Assembly: GCA_017462735.1 (NCBI GenBank)
Contig: JAFTQO010000009.1
Location: forward strand, 201,553-265,552
Direction: 5' to 3'
Source: Clostridia bacterium
Lineage (GTDB): Bacteria; Bacillota; Clostridia; Christensenellales; Borkfalkiaceae
Length of the DNA: 64,000 nucleotides
Shown here: positions 24,992-33,594 of the stretch, in pieces
Numbering within the stretch: the stretch's first letter is position 1
Layout of the letters: each line of letters begins with the position of its first letter
The notes under the pieces: generated by a model
What the model was told of the DNA's origin: nothing
Database searches by the model: none
Seen by the model: only the letters and a program-made list of their open reading frames with translations
Position numbers and translations under genes: made by a program

Positions 24992-25020
24992 ATTATAGCA
25001 CGCGCAAAAAAAAATTGCAA
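24992..25020 (-). promoter_or_regulatory. Promoter of the PflX-like gene, leaderless
   Basis: Minus-strand TTGCAA (25020-25015), 17 bp, TGC-TATAAT (24997-24992), then ACCGCT and ATG. Confidence 0.65.
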
Positions 25021-25045
25021 GCGGCGAAGCGCGCCTTGATAATAC

Positions 25046-25074
25046 TTGACAAAGTCAAAAATAGTCGTTATAAT
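25046..25074 (+). promoter_or_regulatory. metK promoter
   Basis: TTGACA, 17 bp, TATAAT. The leader is about 30 nt, too short for a SAM riboswitch. Confidence 0.8.
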
Positions 25075-25111
25075 ACTCGTGAAAGAAATAACCAAAGAAA
25101 GAGGAAACATC

Positions 25112-26275
25112 GTGAAGAAGTTTTTTACTAGCGAAAGTGTAACGGAAGGGCATCCCGACAAGGTGTGCGACAATATTTCGGACGGGATTTTGGACGAAAT
25201 TTTACGTCAGGACCCTACGGCGCGTGCGGCGATAGAATGTGCGGCGGCGTTTGACAAACTTTTGATTATGGGCGAAGTCACGACAAGCGCCACCGTCGAT
25301 TACGAAAAGACGGCGCGGGAGATTATCCGCAAAATCGGTTACGACTTCGGCACCTTCGCTTACGACAAATGCGAGATTATTACGGCGATCCATCAACAGT
25401 CCGCTGATATCGCCATGGGCGTCAACGCCTCGCTTGAAAATAAGGGCGGCGAAGCGGACGAAGAAAGTTTGCTCGGTGCAGGCGACCAAGGGATGATGTT
25501 CGGGTATGCTTGTAAGGAAACGGAGGAACTGATGCCTCTGTCCATTTCCCTTGCCCACCATATGGCGGAAAGGCTGACGCAAGTACGCAAAGACGGCACC
25601 TTAACCTACCTTCGCCCCGACGGCAAAACGCAGGTGACGGTGGAGTATGAAAATCACGTCGCAAAAAGAGTGGATACGGTAGTCGTTTCCACCCAGCACG
25701 ACGCCGTGGTCAGCCAAGAACAGTTGAAAGCGGATATCAAAAAGTACGTCATTGACCCGATTGTGGGCGGCAAATGGATGGACGAAAAGACGAAAATTTA
25801 CATTAACCCCACAGGCAGGTTCGAGATTGGCGGTCCCGAAGGGGATAGCGGCTTGACGGGCAGAAAAATTATCGTCGACACCTACGGCGGCAGATGCGCG
25901 CACGGCGGCGGCGCGTTCTCGGGCAAAGACCCTACGAAAGTGGATAGAAGCGCGGCGTATTTTTGCAGATATATCGCCAAGAATTTGGTGGCGGCAGGGC
26001 TTGCGGACGAGGTGGAAATTCAGGTCGCATACGCCATCGGCGTAGCCACCCCCGTATCCGTCTTCGTAGACAGTTTCGGTACTGGCAAAGTGAACGACGA
26101 GGCTTTGGCGGAAATCGTGAAGAAAGAGTTCGACCTTCGTCCTTATGCGATTATTAAGACGTTGGGGCTTCGCGCTCCCGTGTATGCGAAAACTGCGGCG
26201 TACGGGCACTTTGGCAGAGACGGCTTCGCTTGGGAAAAAACGGACAGAGTAGAAGACTTAAAAAAGTATTTATAA
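25112..26275 (+). CDS. metK: S-adenosylmethionine synthetase
   Basis: 387 residues from a GTG start with a GAGG site. It makes SAM from methionine and ATP. Visible motifs are GHPDKVCD (ATP/metal), [12 protein letters not shown] and the P-loop-like [16 protein letters not shown]. It ends in a short variable tail ([10 protein letters not shown]). The divergent neighbour is a SAM-using radical enzyme. No riboswitch precedes it. In-frame codons before the GTG extend into the promoter and are not expected to be translated. Confidence 0.98.
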   Translation: MKKFFTSESVTEGHPDKVCDNISDGILDEILRQDPTARAAIECAAAFDKLLIMGEVTTSATVDYEKTAREIIRKIGYDFGTFAYDKCEIITAIHQQSADIAMGVNASLENKGGEADEESLLGAGDQGMMFGYACKETEELMPLSISLAHHMAERLTQVRKDGTLTYLRPDGKTQVTVEYENHVAKRVDTVVVSTQHDAVVSQEQLKADIKKYVIDPIVGGKWMDEKTKIYINPTGRFEIGGPEGDSGLTGRKIIVDTYGGRCAHGGGAFSGKDPTKVDRSAAYFCRYIAKNLVAAGLADEVEIQVAYAIGVATPVSVFVDSFGTGKVNDEALAEIVKKEFDLRPYAIIKTLGLRAPVYAKTAAYGHFGRDGFAWEKTDRVEDLKKYL

Positions 26276-26305
26276 TTGAAATAATTGTAGATATTTAAAT
26301 GGTTT

Positions 26306-26366
26306 AAACAGTTACCAAAACACAGGTGCCGATTGTTTCGGTTGAGTGTTAAAGGAGGTGCTGTTT
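26306..26366 (+). promoter_or_regulatory. Structured leader of the 18-residue peptide gene
   Basis: Nested complementarity: AAACAG (26306) with CTGTTT (26361, abutting the ATG), AACAC (26319) with GTGTT (26346), and CCGA (26329) with TCGG (26338). The Shine-Dalgarno AAAGGAGGTG (26351-26360) lies between the inner hairpin and the outer arm. GGTGCC (26325) can instead pair with GGCACC (26455) downstream of the ORF. Confidence 0.5.
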
Positions 26367-26423
26367 ATGAAAGCATTATTAAGAAGAATCTTAAAGGCTA
26401 TAATTGATATCATTTTAGGATGA
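26367..26423 (+). CDS. 18-residue amphipathic peptide, type I toxin-like or PSM-like
   Basis: MKALLRRILKAIIDIILG followed by TGA. The Shine-Dalgarno AAAGGAGGTG seven bases upstream is the strongest possible for this genome, which argues for real translation. The peptide would form a basic, membrane-active helix. The mRNA has a structured leader, and a downstream segment (26466-26475) can pair with the Shine-Dalgarno. A terminator ends the unit at about 26520. Small membrane toxins of type I systems and phenol-soluble-modulin-like peptides look like this; a leader peptide is an alternative. No antisense RNA promoter was clear on the minus strand. Confidence 0.55.
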   Translation: MKALLRRILKAIIDIILG

Positions 26424-26465
26424 TATTGGACATAAATAAGATAGGCTCCCAAATGGCACCGTGGG

Positions 26466-26475
26466 GCATCTCCTT
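26466..26475 (+). promoter_or_regulatory. Anti-Shine-Dalgarno segment in the peptide mRNA
   Basis: GCATCTCCTT pairs over 10 bp (one G-U) with AAGGAGGTGC at 26352-26361. Confidence 0.5.
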
Positions 26476-26486
26476 AATCAAAATTT

Positions 26487-26527
26487 AAAAAAGAGAGTGG
26501 TGTTTTTGCTGCTCTCTTTTCTTTTTT
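26487..26527 (+). terminator. Terminator of the peptide unit
   Basis: AAAAGAGAG/CTCTCTTTT stem and T-rich tail. From here to 26715 I see only the short secA leader. Confidence 0.75.
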
Positions 26528-26715
26528 GCATAAAAGGACAAGGTTCGCGGGTTTTTTTTATAAAAACCCGTCAAAACGCTTTTGTTTTTTGGCAAAATAT
26601 TGTAAAATAGAAAATGAAATAGTATGGGCGTGTATACCCTGCCTTAAAAAAGCCGAAAAAAGAAAGGGTTTTGCAAAGGCGCGAGGGCAAACGCCGAAAG
26701 AAAGTGGGAGTTATT

Positions 26716-29655
26716 ATGGGACTTGTTAAATTTTTAATGGGTAGCGACGGAAGAAAGAGTTTGAAAAAACTCCAAAAGATGGCGGATAAAGTCGAGGCGT
26801 TAGAAGAAAAATACGCCGCGATGGACGACGCGACGCTGAAAGCGCAGACGGGGATTTTGAAAGAACGTTTGGCGGCGGGCGAGACGCTTGACGATATTTT
26901 ATACGACGCGTTTGCGGCGCTTAGAGAGGCGGCTTGGAGAGTTCTTGAAATGAAGCACTTCCGCGTACAAATCATCGGCGGTATTTGTTTGCACCAAGGC
27001 CGTATTGCCGAGATGCGTACGGGCGAAGGGAAAACGCTCGTTTCCACCTTGCCTGCATACCTCAACGCCCTTTCGGGCAAGAGCGTGCACATCGTCACCG
27101 TCAACGACTACCTTGCTAAGCGTGACGCGGAGTGGATGGGGAAGGTCCATAAATTTATGGGTCTGACCGTCGGTTGCGTCGTGCCCGGTATGACGGACGA
27201 CGAAAAACGCGCGGCGTATCTTTGCGATATCGTATACGGTACCAACAACGAGTTTGGTTTCGACTACCTTCGCGATAACTTAAAGACGGATCTTAAAAAG
27301 ATGGTTCAGCGCGATTTGTCCTTTGCCATCGTCGACGAAGTGGACTCTATCTTAATCGACGAAGCGAGGACGCCGCTCATTATCTCCGGTCAAGGGGAAA
27401 AGTCCTCTGATTTGTACGTGCAAGTGGATAAATTTGTCCGCACCCTTTCGGGCGGGTTCGACGATGAACTCAAAGACGAAGAGGATGCGGCGTTGCGCGC
27501 GCAAAAAGGCAAGAAAAAACGCAAGAAAAAGGTAGAGGAAGACGAAGAAGAAGAGGACTACGTCGACTATACCAAGATGACCCTTGAAGAACAAGCCAAT
27601 TACGAAGCGGAACAAGCGGAAAAGAAAGCCGCGGCGGCGCTTGCTGCCCCCGAGGGGAAATTGGCGATGGCGGCAAGCCGTGATTGGGACTATATCGTCA
27701 ACCGTAAGGATAAGACGGTAGAACTTACCGATAGCGGCGCAAGAAAGGCAGAAAGATTTTTCCGTATCGACAACATTGCGGAAGTACAACACGCCGACCT
27801 CAACCACCACATCCAACAGGCACTCAAGGCGCACAAACTTTTCCACTTAGACGAAGACTATATCGTAGACAATGACGAAGTCATTATCGTAGACGAGTTT
27901 ACTGGTCGTTTGATGATAGGGCGTCGGTATTCCGACGGATTGCACCAAGCGATAGAAGCGAAAGAAGGGGTGCAAGTTCGCAGCGAAAACAAAACGTACG
28001 CGACGGTCACCTTCCAAAACTATTTCCGTTTGTACAAAAAACTGTCGGGTATGACGGGTACGGCAAAGACGGAAGAGGCGGAGTTCAGGACGATATATTC
28101 CCTCGACGTAGTCGAGATTCCCACCAACCGTCCCATCCAACGTATCGATTTGCCCGATATGCTGTATTCTACGGCAGAGGGTAAAAAACGCGCGATTATC
28201 AACGAAATTATCGAGCGTAGCGAGAGCGGCCAGCCCGTCCTCGTCGGTACCTCGTCCGTTGACAAATCGGAAGAAATCGCCAGACTGTTAAAGAAGAACG
28301 GCGTAAAACACAATATTTTGAACGCGAAAAACCACGAACGCGAAGCGGAAATCGTAGCCCAAGCAGGTCGCCTTGGCGCGGTCACCATTTCTACCAATAT
28401 GGCAGGTCGTGGTACGGATATTTTGCTGGGCGGCAACCCCGAGTATTTGGCAAAGAAACGCCTTCGCGAGGAAGGGGCAAAGCACGAGGATATCGAACTT
28501 GCTACCAGTATGTATATCACCGACGTGCCCGAAGAGATTGTAACGCTTAGAGAACGATACAAAAAGGTCTACGCGTATTACAAAGAACAAACGGATAAAG
28601 AAAAGGAAGAGGTTATCGCGGCAGGCGGTCTTTGCATCATCGGTACCGAGCGTCACGAGTCCCGCCGTATCGACAACCAGTTGCGTGGTCGTGCCGGTCG
28701 TCAAGGGGATATCGGTATGTCCGTATTCTATCTTTCCTTGGAAGACGACTTGTTGCTCCGCTTTGGCGATAACAGAATTAAATTTATGCGCTATGCGTAT
28801 GCAAAAGCAGGGGTTGAGGAAATTCAGTCCAAACTCCTTTCTAGAGCCATTGAAAACGCGCAAAGAGCGATTGAAGGGCGCAACTTCGGTATCCGTAAAA
28901 ACGTCCTGCAATACGACGACGTCATGAATACCCAACGTATCGTCATTTACGAGCAACGTATGAACGTATTGAAAGGCGGGGATATCCACAGCCAAATTTT
29001 GAGTTACGTAGAAGACTACGTCGTCGATACGCTGAAAGCGACGGTCAATACCGACGCTATGCCCGAACTTTGGAGCGAAACGGAACTCAACGCCGCGTTG
29101 GAAGGCAAATTGTTGCCCGAGGGGACGGGTTACGTCACCCGTGAAAAACTCGTCAAATGGGATTACGATTTGGCAGTCAAACGCATCACGGCAAAGACGA
29201 TTAAAGAATACGAGAAAAAGATTGCGGAACTCAAAGAAATCGGCGTCAATTTCGAGGATATGGAAAGAAGAGTGTTGCTCATGACGGTAGATAGAAACTG
29301 GATTGACCACATTGACGCGATGGACCAACTCCGCAAAGGGATTTCTTTGCGTGCTTACGGGCAAGTCGACCCCGTCATCTCTTACAAGAAAGAGGGGTAC
29401 GATATGTTCGACGAAATGATTAGACGTATTCAACGTACGACCATTTCCACCCTTTTAAAAATCAAAGTAGAGGTTCGTCCTGCCCCCGCGCAAGCGCCCG
29501 TGAATATGCAACGCCCTCAGCAAGCGCCTACGCAAGCGCCCGCGCAACCTCAGCGTCCGCCTATCCGCAGACAGATGCCCTCTCCCCTTAGCAGTATGTC
29601 CTCTTATCAGGCAATGCAAAAGATAAAAGAATCGCAAGAGAAAAAAGAGGATTAA
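26716..29655 (+). CDS. secA: Protein translocase ATPase SecA
   Basis: 979 residues from the ATG at 26716 (GGGAG site). It is the motor that pushes preproteins through SecYEG. Walker A is RTGEGKT (101-107), Walker B/DEAD-like VDEVDS (206-211), followed by IDEARTPLIISG; GTSSVDKSEE and NMAGRGTDI lie in the second motor domain. Two oddities: residues about 254-320 hold a lysine block, then an acidic block, then an Ala-rich stretch between the first nucleotide-binding domain and the cross-linking domain. The C-terminus is Pro/Gln-rich with no CxCx8CH zinc motif. There is no second secA in the window. Confidence 0.97.
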   Translation: MGLVKFLMGSDGRKSLKKLQKMADKVEALEEKYAAMDDATLKAQTGILKERLAAGETLDDILYDAFAALREAAWRVLEMKHFRVQIIGGICLHQGRIAEMRTGEGKTLVSTLPAYLNALSGKSVHIVTVNDYLAKRDAEWMGKVHKFMGLTVGCVVPGMTDDEKRAAYLCDIVYGTNNEFGFDYLRDNLKTDLKKMVQRDLSFAIVDEVDSILIDEARTPLIISGQGEKSSDLYVQVDKFVRTLSGGFDDELKDEEDAALRAQKGKKKRKKKVEEDEEEEDYVDYTKMTLEEQANYEAEQAEKKAAAALAAPEGKLAMAASRDWDYIVNRKDKTVELTDSGARKAERFFRIDNIAEVQHADLNHHIQQALKAHKLFHLDEDYIVDNDEVIIVDEFTGRLMIGRRYSDGLHQAIEAKEGVQVRSENKTYATVTFQNYFRLYKKLSGMTGTAKTEEAEFRTIYSLDVVEIPTNRPIQRIDLPDMLYSTAEGKKRAIINEIIERSESGQPVLVGTSSVDKSEEIARLLKKNGVKHNILNAKNHEREAEIVAQAGRLGAVTISTNMAGRGTDILLGGNPEYLAKKRLREEGAKHEDIELATSMYITDVPEEIVTLRERYKKVYAYYKEQTDKEKEEVIAAGGLCIIGTERHESRRIDNQLRGRAGRQGDIGMSVFYLSLEDDLLLRFGDNRIKFMRYAYAKAGVEEIQSKLLSRAIENAQRAIEGRNFGIRKNVLQYDDVMNTQRIVIYEQRMNVLKGGDIHSQILSYVEDYVVDTLKATVNTDAMPELWSETELNAALEGKLLPEGTGYVTREKLVKWDYDLAVKRITAKTIKEYEKKIAELKEIGVNFEDMERRVLLMTVDRNWIDHIDAMDQLRKGISLRAYGQVDPVISYKKEGYDMFDEMIRRIQRTTISTLLKIKVEVRPAPAQAPVNMQRPQQAPTQAPAQPQRPPIRRQMPSPLSSMSSYQAMQKIKESQEKKED

Positions 29656-29663
29656 ACCAAATT

Positions 29664-30761
29664 ATGTTTAAAGCAGACGATTACAGACTGAAAATACAAG
29701 GTATGGAAGGGGTACTCAAAGAGGCAGGTTACGCCTTGGACATCGAGCATCTCCGTCCCCGCCTTGAAGAATTGGAGAAAGAGCAGGAAAATCCCGACGT
29801 TTGGCAGGACTTGGAAAAGTCCACGAAAATAGGTCGGGAGATTGCCGCAATTCGTGGCAAAATCACCGCTTACGAACAGGGCGAAACGGCGCTCAACGAC
29901 GCCCGCGACGTCGTCGATTTGATTGAAGAGACGGGCGAAGAAGAGTTGATTACGGAACTGGACGAAATGCTTACGGTGGCGGAAAAGGATATCGAAGAAA
30001 TGCGTATCCGCGCCATCTTGAAAGGTCAGTACGACAACCACAACGCGATGCTTGCGTTGCACGCAGGCGCAGGCGGTACGGAAGCGTGCGATTGGTGTCA
30101 GATGCTCTATCGTATGTACAACCGCTATTGCGAAAAAATGGGTTTTAAAGTGTACGAATTAGACCGTGAAGCAGGGGACGGCGCGGGCTTAAAAAGCGTC
30201 GATTTCCGCGTCGAAGGGGAAAATGCGTACGGGTATTTAAAAGCGGAGATGGGGGTGCACCGTTTGGTGCGTATTTCTCCTTTTGACGCTAACAAACGCC
30301 GTCAAACCTCCTTTTGCTCGCTGGAAGTTATGCCCGAGGTTGAGGATGACGACGAGGTAGAGATCAACGACGACGATATCCGTATCGACATTTACCACTC
30401 TGGCGGCGCAGGCGGACAAAACGTCAACAAAGTCGCTTCTGCGGTGCGTATCACCCACTTCCCGACGGGGATTGTAGTACAATGCCAAAACGAGCGTTCG
30501 CAACTGCAAAACAAGGCGATGTGCTTTAATATGCTCCGTTCTAAATTATTGGAGAAGAAAATCGAGCAACGGCAAGCGGAAGCGCAAGCGATGAAAGGTG
30601 ACGTGAAGAAAATCGAGTGGGGCGCACAAATCCGCTCCTACGTTTTCTGCCCGTACACGTTGGTCAAAGACCATCGTACGGGCTTTGAGAAAGGGGACGT
30701 GCAATCGGTCATGGACGGCGATTTACACGGATTTATTATCGACTATTTGAAAAAATCGTAA
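29664..30761 (+). CDS. prfB: Peptide chain release factor 2
   Basis: 365 residues. It has the GGQ hydrolysis motif at 250-252 (SGGAGGQNVNK) and the RF2 stop-reading tripeptide SPF at 205-207, so it reads UGA/UAA. The ORF is continuous from the ATG at 29664; the programmed +1 frameshift with an early in-frame UGA, found in most bacterial prfB genes, is absent. It lies eight bases after secA, an arrangement common in Bacillota. Confidence 0.96.
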   Translation: MFKADDYRLKIQGMEGVLKEAGYALDIEHLRPRLEELEKEQENPDVWQDLEKSTKIGREIAAIRGKITAYEQGETALNDARDVVDLIEETGEEELITELDEMLTVAEKDIEEMRIRAILKGQYDNHNAMLALHAGAGGTEACDWCQMLYRMYNRYCEKMGFKVYELDREAGDGAGLKSVDFRVEGENAYGYLKAEMGVHRLVRISPFDANKRRQTSFCSLEVMPEVEDDDEVEINDDDIRIDIYHSGGAGGQNVNKVASAVRITHFPTGIVVQCQNERSQLQNKAMCFNMLRSKLLEKKIEQRQAEAQAMKGDVKKIEWGAQIRSYVFCPYTLVKDHRTGFEKGDVQSVMDGDLHGFIIDYLKKS

Positions 30762-30807
30762 CGCGGTGGCTAATGCCGCCGCTTCGGCGTTTAAGAAGGG
30801 AAAGGGT

Positions 30808-31872
30808 ATGCAGGTAGATATCCATAAAGAAAATCCCATCATTTTGGGCATAGAGACGTCTTGTGACGAAACGGCGGCGGCAGTTATCTGCGGACGCAAA
30901 CTTTTGGCGGACGAAATCGCTTCTTCGGCAACTACGCAAGCCCTGTTTGGCGGTGTTGTGCCCGAGATAGCCTCCCGTATGCACACGGACGAAATTTCTG
31001 CGGTTGTGGCACGCGCCGTAGAAAAGGCGGGGATTAGGTACGACGATATAGACGCCGTGGCGGTCACGTACGGCGCGGGGCTTTTGGGCGCCCTCCTCGT
31101 AGGGCTTTCCTTTGCGAAGTCTTTTGCGTACGCGCTGGGAAAACCTTTGATTGCCGTCAACCATATCCGTGGGCATTTGGCGGCGGCGTACCTTGATTGT
31201 CCTACGCTGAAACCTCCTTTTGTGACCTTGCTCGCTAGCGGCGGGCATACGGCGATTTTATATACGCCTGACGAGACGAAAGAAGAGGTGCTTGGCGGGA
31301 CGTTAGACGACGCGGTGGGCGAAGCGTACGACAAAGTTGCAAGGGTGTTAGGACTCTCTTATCCGGGCGGCCCGAATATCGAAAAATGTATCCGCGAGGG
31401 GGATGGGAAACCCGTCGTCCCTATGCCGAAAATGCTCAAGGGCGGCGGCGGGTATGATTTCTCGTACAGCGGTTTAAAGACGGCGGTTATCAATTACTGT
31501 CATACGAAAGAACAAAAGGGTGAGGAATATTCTAAAGCGGACGTAGCGGCTTCCTTTGAGCACGCGGCAATCGACGTGCTTGTCCAAAAGACGATGTCTG
31601 CGGCAAAGGAAAAAGGCGTCAAGACGGTGACGGCTGGCGGCGGCGTAGTCGCTAACGGTTATTTGAGAAAACGTCTGCAAGAAGAGTGTGACAAGAGGGG
31701 GTATGCCCTCGTGTTGCCTGAAAAACGCTATTGTACGGACAATGCGGCGATGATTGCCTCCGAAGGGCTTATCCAATTTAGACAAGGCAATTTTGCCTCT
31801 CTGGAATTAAACGCCAAGGCCTCTATTCCTTTGTCGGCGTCTTTGCGAAAAGAAACAAAGGGGGAATCGTGA
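30808..31872 (+). CDS. tsaD: tRNA N6-threonylcarbamoyladenosine transferase
   Basis: 354 residues from the ATG at 30808 (GGGAAAGGG upstream; a GTG at 30766 would add 14 unlikely residues). It transfers the threonylcarbamoyl group to A37 of ANN-decoding tRNAs with TsaB/TsaE. Motifs: GIETSCDET, metal-binding His pair in NHIRGHLAAA, ASGGHT, DDAVGEAYDKVAR and YSGLKTAV. It is between prfB and a metal permease gene. Confidence 0.96.
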   Translation: MQVDIHKENPIILGIETSCDETAAAVICGRKLLADEIASSATTQALFGGVVPEIASRMHTDEISAVVARAVEKAGIRYDDIDAVAVTYGAGLLGALLVGLSFAKSFAYALGKPLIAVNHIRGHLAAAYLDCPTLKPPFVTLLASGGHTAILYTPDETKEEVLGGTLDDAVGEAYDKVARVLGLSYPGGPNIEKCIREGDGKPVVPMPKMLKGGGGYDFSYSGLKTAVINYCHTKEQKGEEYSKADVAASFEHAAIDVLVQKTMSAAKEKGVKTVTAGGGVVANGYLRKRLQEECDKRGYALVLPEKRYCTDNAAMIASEGLIQFRQGNFASLELNAKASIPLSASLRKETKGES

Positions 31873-31873
31873 G

Positions 31874-32845
31874 ATGTTTTGGGAAGTCGTAGGCCACTCG
31901 GCGTTGCACGCCTTGGAAGAAACGGCGAAAATCGCCCCCTTTTTACTGCTTTTTTATATCGTGATAGAACTTTTAGAGCAGAAGTTAGATCTGTCGGGAA
32001 AACACCGTTTAAGCGGCGCGCTGGGGCCTTTGGTCGGTTCCGCGACGGGGTTAGTGCCTCAATGCGGGTTTTCCGTGATGGCGGCAAAATTATATGAAAA
32101 ACGATACATTACGCTGGGTACGTTGATGGCGATATTTATGTCGACTAGCGACGAGGCGTTTTTGGTGCTAGCGGCAGATGGCGTGACGGACGTCAAGGGC
32201 TTGGCGACGTTAATTCCTTTGTTTGCCGTAAAAATTATCGTCGGCGTTGCCGTGGGCTACGCCGCAGACGGTCTAATCCGTCTTATTGGAAAAAAACAAG
32301 AACGGATAATCCCTGTGGACCCTCCCCGTTCTCTTTCGACCACCCACGATATTTTTATTAGTCGATATTTAGAGGACGTAGAGGATACGGAAAGTACTTG
32401 TTCTTGCGGCAAACCGCACGAGACGGACAGACCGTTCAAGACGTACGTGCTCAATCCGTTGTGGCATGCCCTCAAGGTTGTGTTTGTCGTCTATCTCGTC
32501 AATTTTCTTTTGACGGCATTGATTGAAGGCACGGGCGGGAAAGGCGCATTTGCGACCTTTATGCAAAGCAATTTGTATTTGCAACCCGTCTTGACTTCGC
32601 TGATTGGGTTAATCCCTAACTGCGCCTCTTCCGTCGTGATTACGCAGACGTATCTAGAGGGCGGGATTGCCTTCGGTTCTTGTGTGGCGGGGCTTTGCGC
32701 CAACGCGGGGCTTGGGTTTGTCGTACTGATTAAGAACGTGAAAAAATGGAAAAGGAACTTGGCTCTGCTTGTCGCATGCTATGCGATAGCCGTTGGGGTG
32801 GGGATGCTTTGCAACCTCTTGTTGCCCCTTTCTTTTCCCGTTTAA
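31874..32845 (+). CDS. Putative heavy-metal/manganese exporter, ArsP_2-like
   Basis: 323 residues with about 10 membrane segments and two related halves: each has a Pro-x-Cys core (GLVPQCGFSVMAAKLYEKRY.. and GLIPNCASSVVITQTYLEGG), typical of the putative 10-TM permease family annotated as arsenic or manganese efflux. A cytosolic loop (about 150-190) carries CSCGKPHETD, a possible metal-binding patch. It starts two bases after the tsaD stop (TGA-g-ATG), so it is translationally coupled. The substrate is inferred from family only. Confidence 0.75.
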   Translation: MFWEVVGHSALHALEETAKIAPFLLLFYIVIELLEQKLDLSGKHRLSGALGPLVGSATGLVPQCGFSVMAAKLYEKRYITLGTLMAIFMSTSDEAFLVLAADGVTDVKGLATLIPLFAVKIIVGVAVGYAADGLIRLIGKKQERIIPVDPPRSLSTTHDIFISRYLEDVEDTESTCSCGKPHETDRPFKTYVLNPLWHALKVVFVVYLVNFLLTALIEGTGGKGAFATFMQSNLYLQPVLTSLIGLIPNCASSVVITQTYLEGGIAFGSCVAGLCANAGLGFVVLIKNVKKWKRNLALLVACYAIAVGVGMLCNLLLPLSFPV

Positions 32846-32910
32846 AAGATAAAAAATTGCTTTATATATTAAGTAGGTATATGCCTATGCTTGGTAGTAA
32901 GGAGGAAATT

Positions 32911-33219
32911 ATGACGCAAGTAGAAATTGTCAGTTGTGACGAAAAGCAACTTCTTATCGCGCTTAAAGGCGAGATAGATTCGGGCAACGCAGACGAATTT
33001 TACAAGACGGTTTGCGCTGCATACGATAACTCTCCCGCCAGTCTCGTATTTTCTTGCGAAGAGTTGGAGTTTATCGACAGTACGACGCTCGGCACTTTCG
33101 TAAAATTATTAAAAAAAGTCAAGACGGACGGATTCGGGTTAAAACTTCGTGCTTTGCAAGCAAAGATTAAAAAACTCTTTTTGATTTGTTCGTTGGATAC
33201 TGTTATGGAGATAGAGTGA
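32911..33219 (+). CDS. STAS-domain anti-sigma factor antagonist
   Basis: 102 residues from the ATG at 32911 with GGAGG. Single STAS domain; the phospho-acceptor loop reads FIDSTTLG, where SpoIIAA/RsbV proteins have DSSGLG, and the acceptor Ser is retained. It would bind and sequester an anti-sigma kinase when unphosphorylated. It is first of four genes: STAS, RsbW-like, sigma, RsbW-like. Confidence 0.85.
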   Translation: MTQVEIVSCDEKQLLIALKGEIDSGNADEFYKTVCAAYDNSPASLVFSCEELEFIDSTTLGTFVKLLKKVKTDGFGLKLRALQAKIKKLFLICSLDTVMEIE

Positions 33220-33220
33220 T

Positions 33221-33577
33221 ATGAAGAACTTTTCTATCGCGTTGCCGCTGGATACCGAATATTTTACCACCGTTCGTTTGACGACGGGGGGTATTTGCGC
33301 GTTGGCGGATTTCGACGTGGAGAGCACGGAAGACGTTAAGGTGTGCGTGACGGAAAGTTTGCTCATCTTAAAACGTAGCGGTTTTACCTCTGCGCGCGTC
33401 CTTTTTTCGCATGGCTCGCCGATGCTTTGCGAGATTGTCGGGGAAGACAGAGAAAAAGCCCCGCAGGAAGGGATAGACGATGAAATTTCTTTTGCGCTAC
33501 TGTCGGCGCTTTTAGGCGAAGTGGATTTTGAAAAGGACGGACAGGGCAAAGTCGTTGCCGTCAAGTTCAACGCCTGA
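33221..33577 (+). CDS. RsbW-like HATPase, degenerate
   Basis: 118 residues. The N-terminal part shows the N-box-like region of GHKL anti-sigma kinases (EDVKVCVTESLLILKR, with Glu). The usual Asn two turns later is missing, and no G1 DxGxG or G2 GxGL box is visible. It may bind sigma or STAS without kinase activity. The gene starts one base after the STAS gene. The gene at 34329 has clearer ATP-binding motifs. Confidence 0.55.
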   Translation: MKNFSIALPLDTEYFTTVRLTTGGICALADFDVESTEDVKVCVTESLLILKRSGFTSARVLFSHGSPMLCEIVGEDREKAPQEGIDDEISFALLSALLGEVDFEKDGQGKVVAVKFNA

Positions 33578-33594
33578 TAGGAGAAATAGGGTAA

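Noticed and set aside
25046-25111. N-terminal extension of metK
   Set aside because: These codons cover the promoter's -35 and -10 boxes; the GTG at 25112 has a GAGG site and gives normal family length.
25075-25111. SAM riboswitch before metK
   Set aside because: The leader is about 30 nt with no S-box elements.
26400-26480. Antisense antitoxin RNA promoter opposite the 18-residue peptide gene
   Set aside because: No minus-strand -35/-10 pair with acceptable spacing could be found by eye.
26545-26575. Terminator-like palindrome before secA (GGGTTTTT/AAAAACCC)
   Set aside because: A/T palindrome without a following T-run; more likely part of the secA leader.
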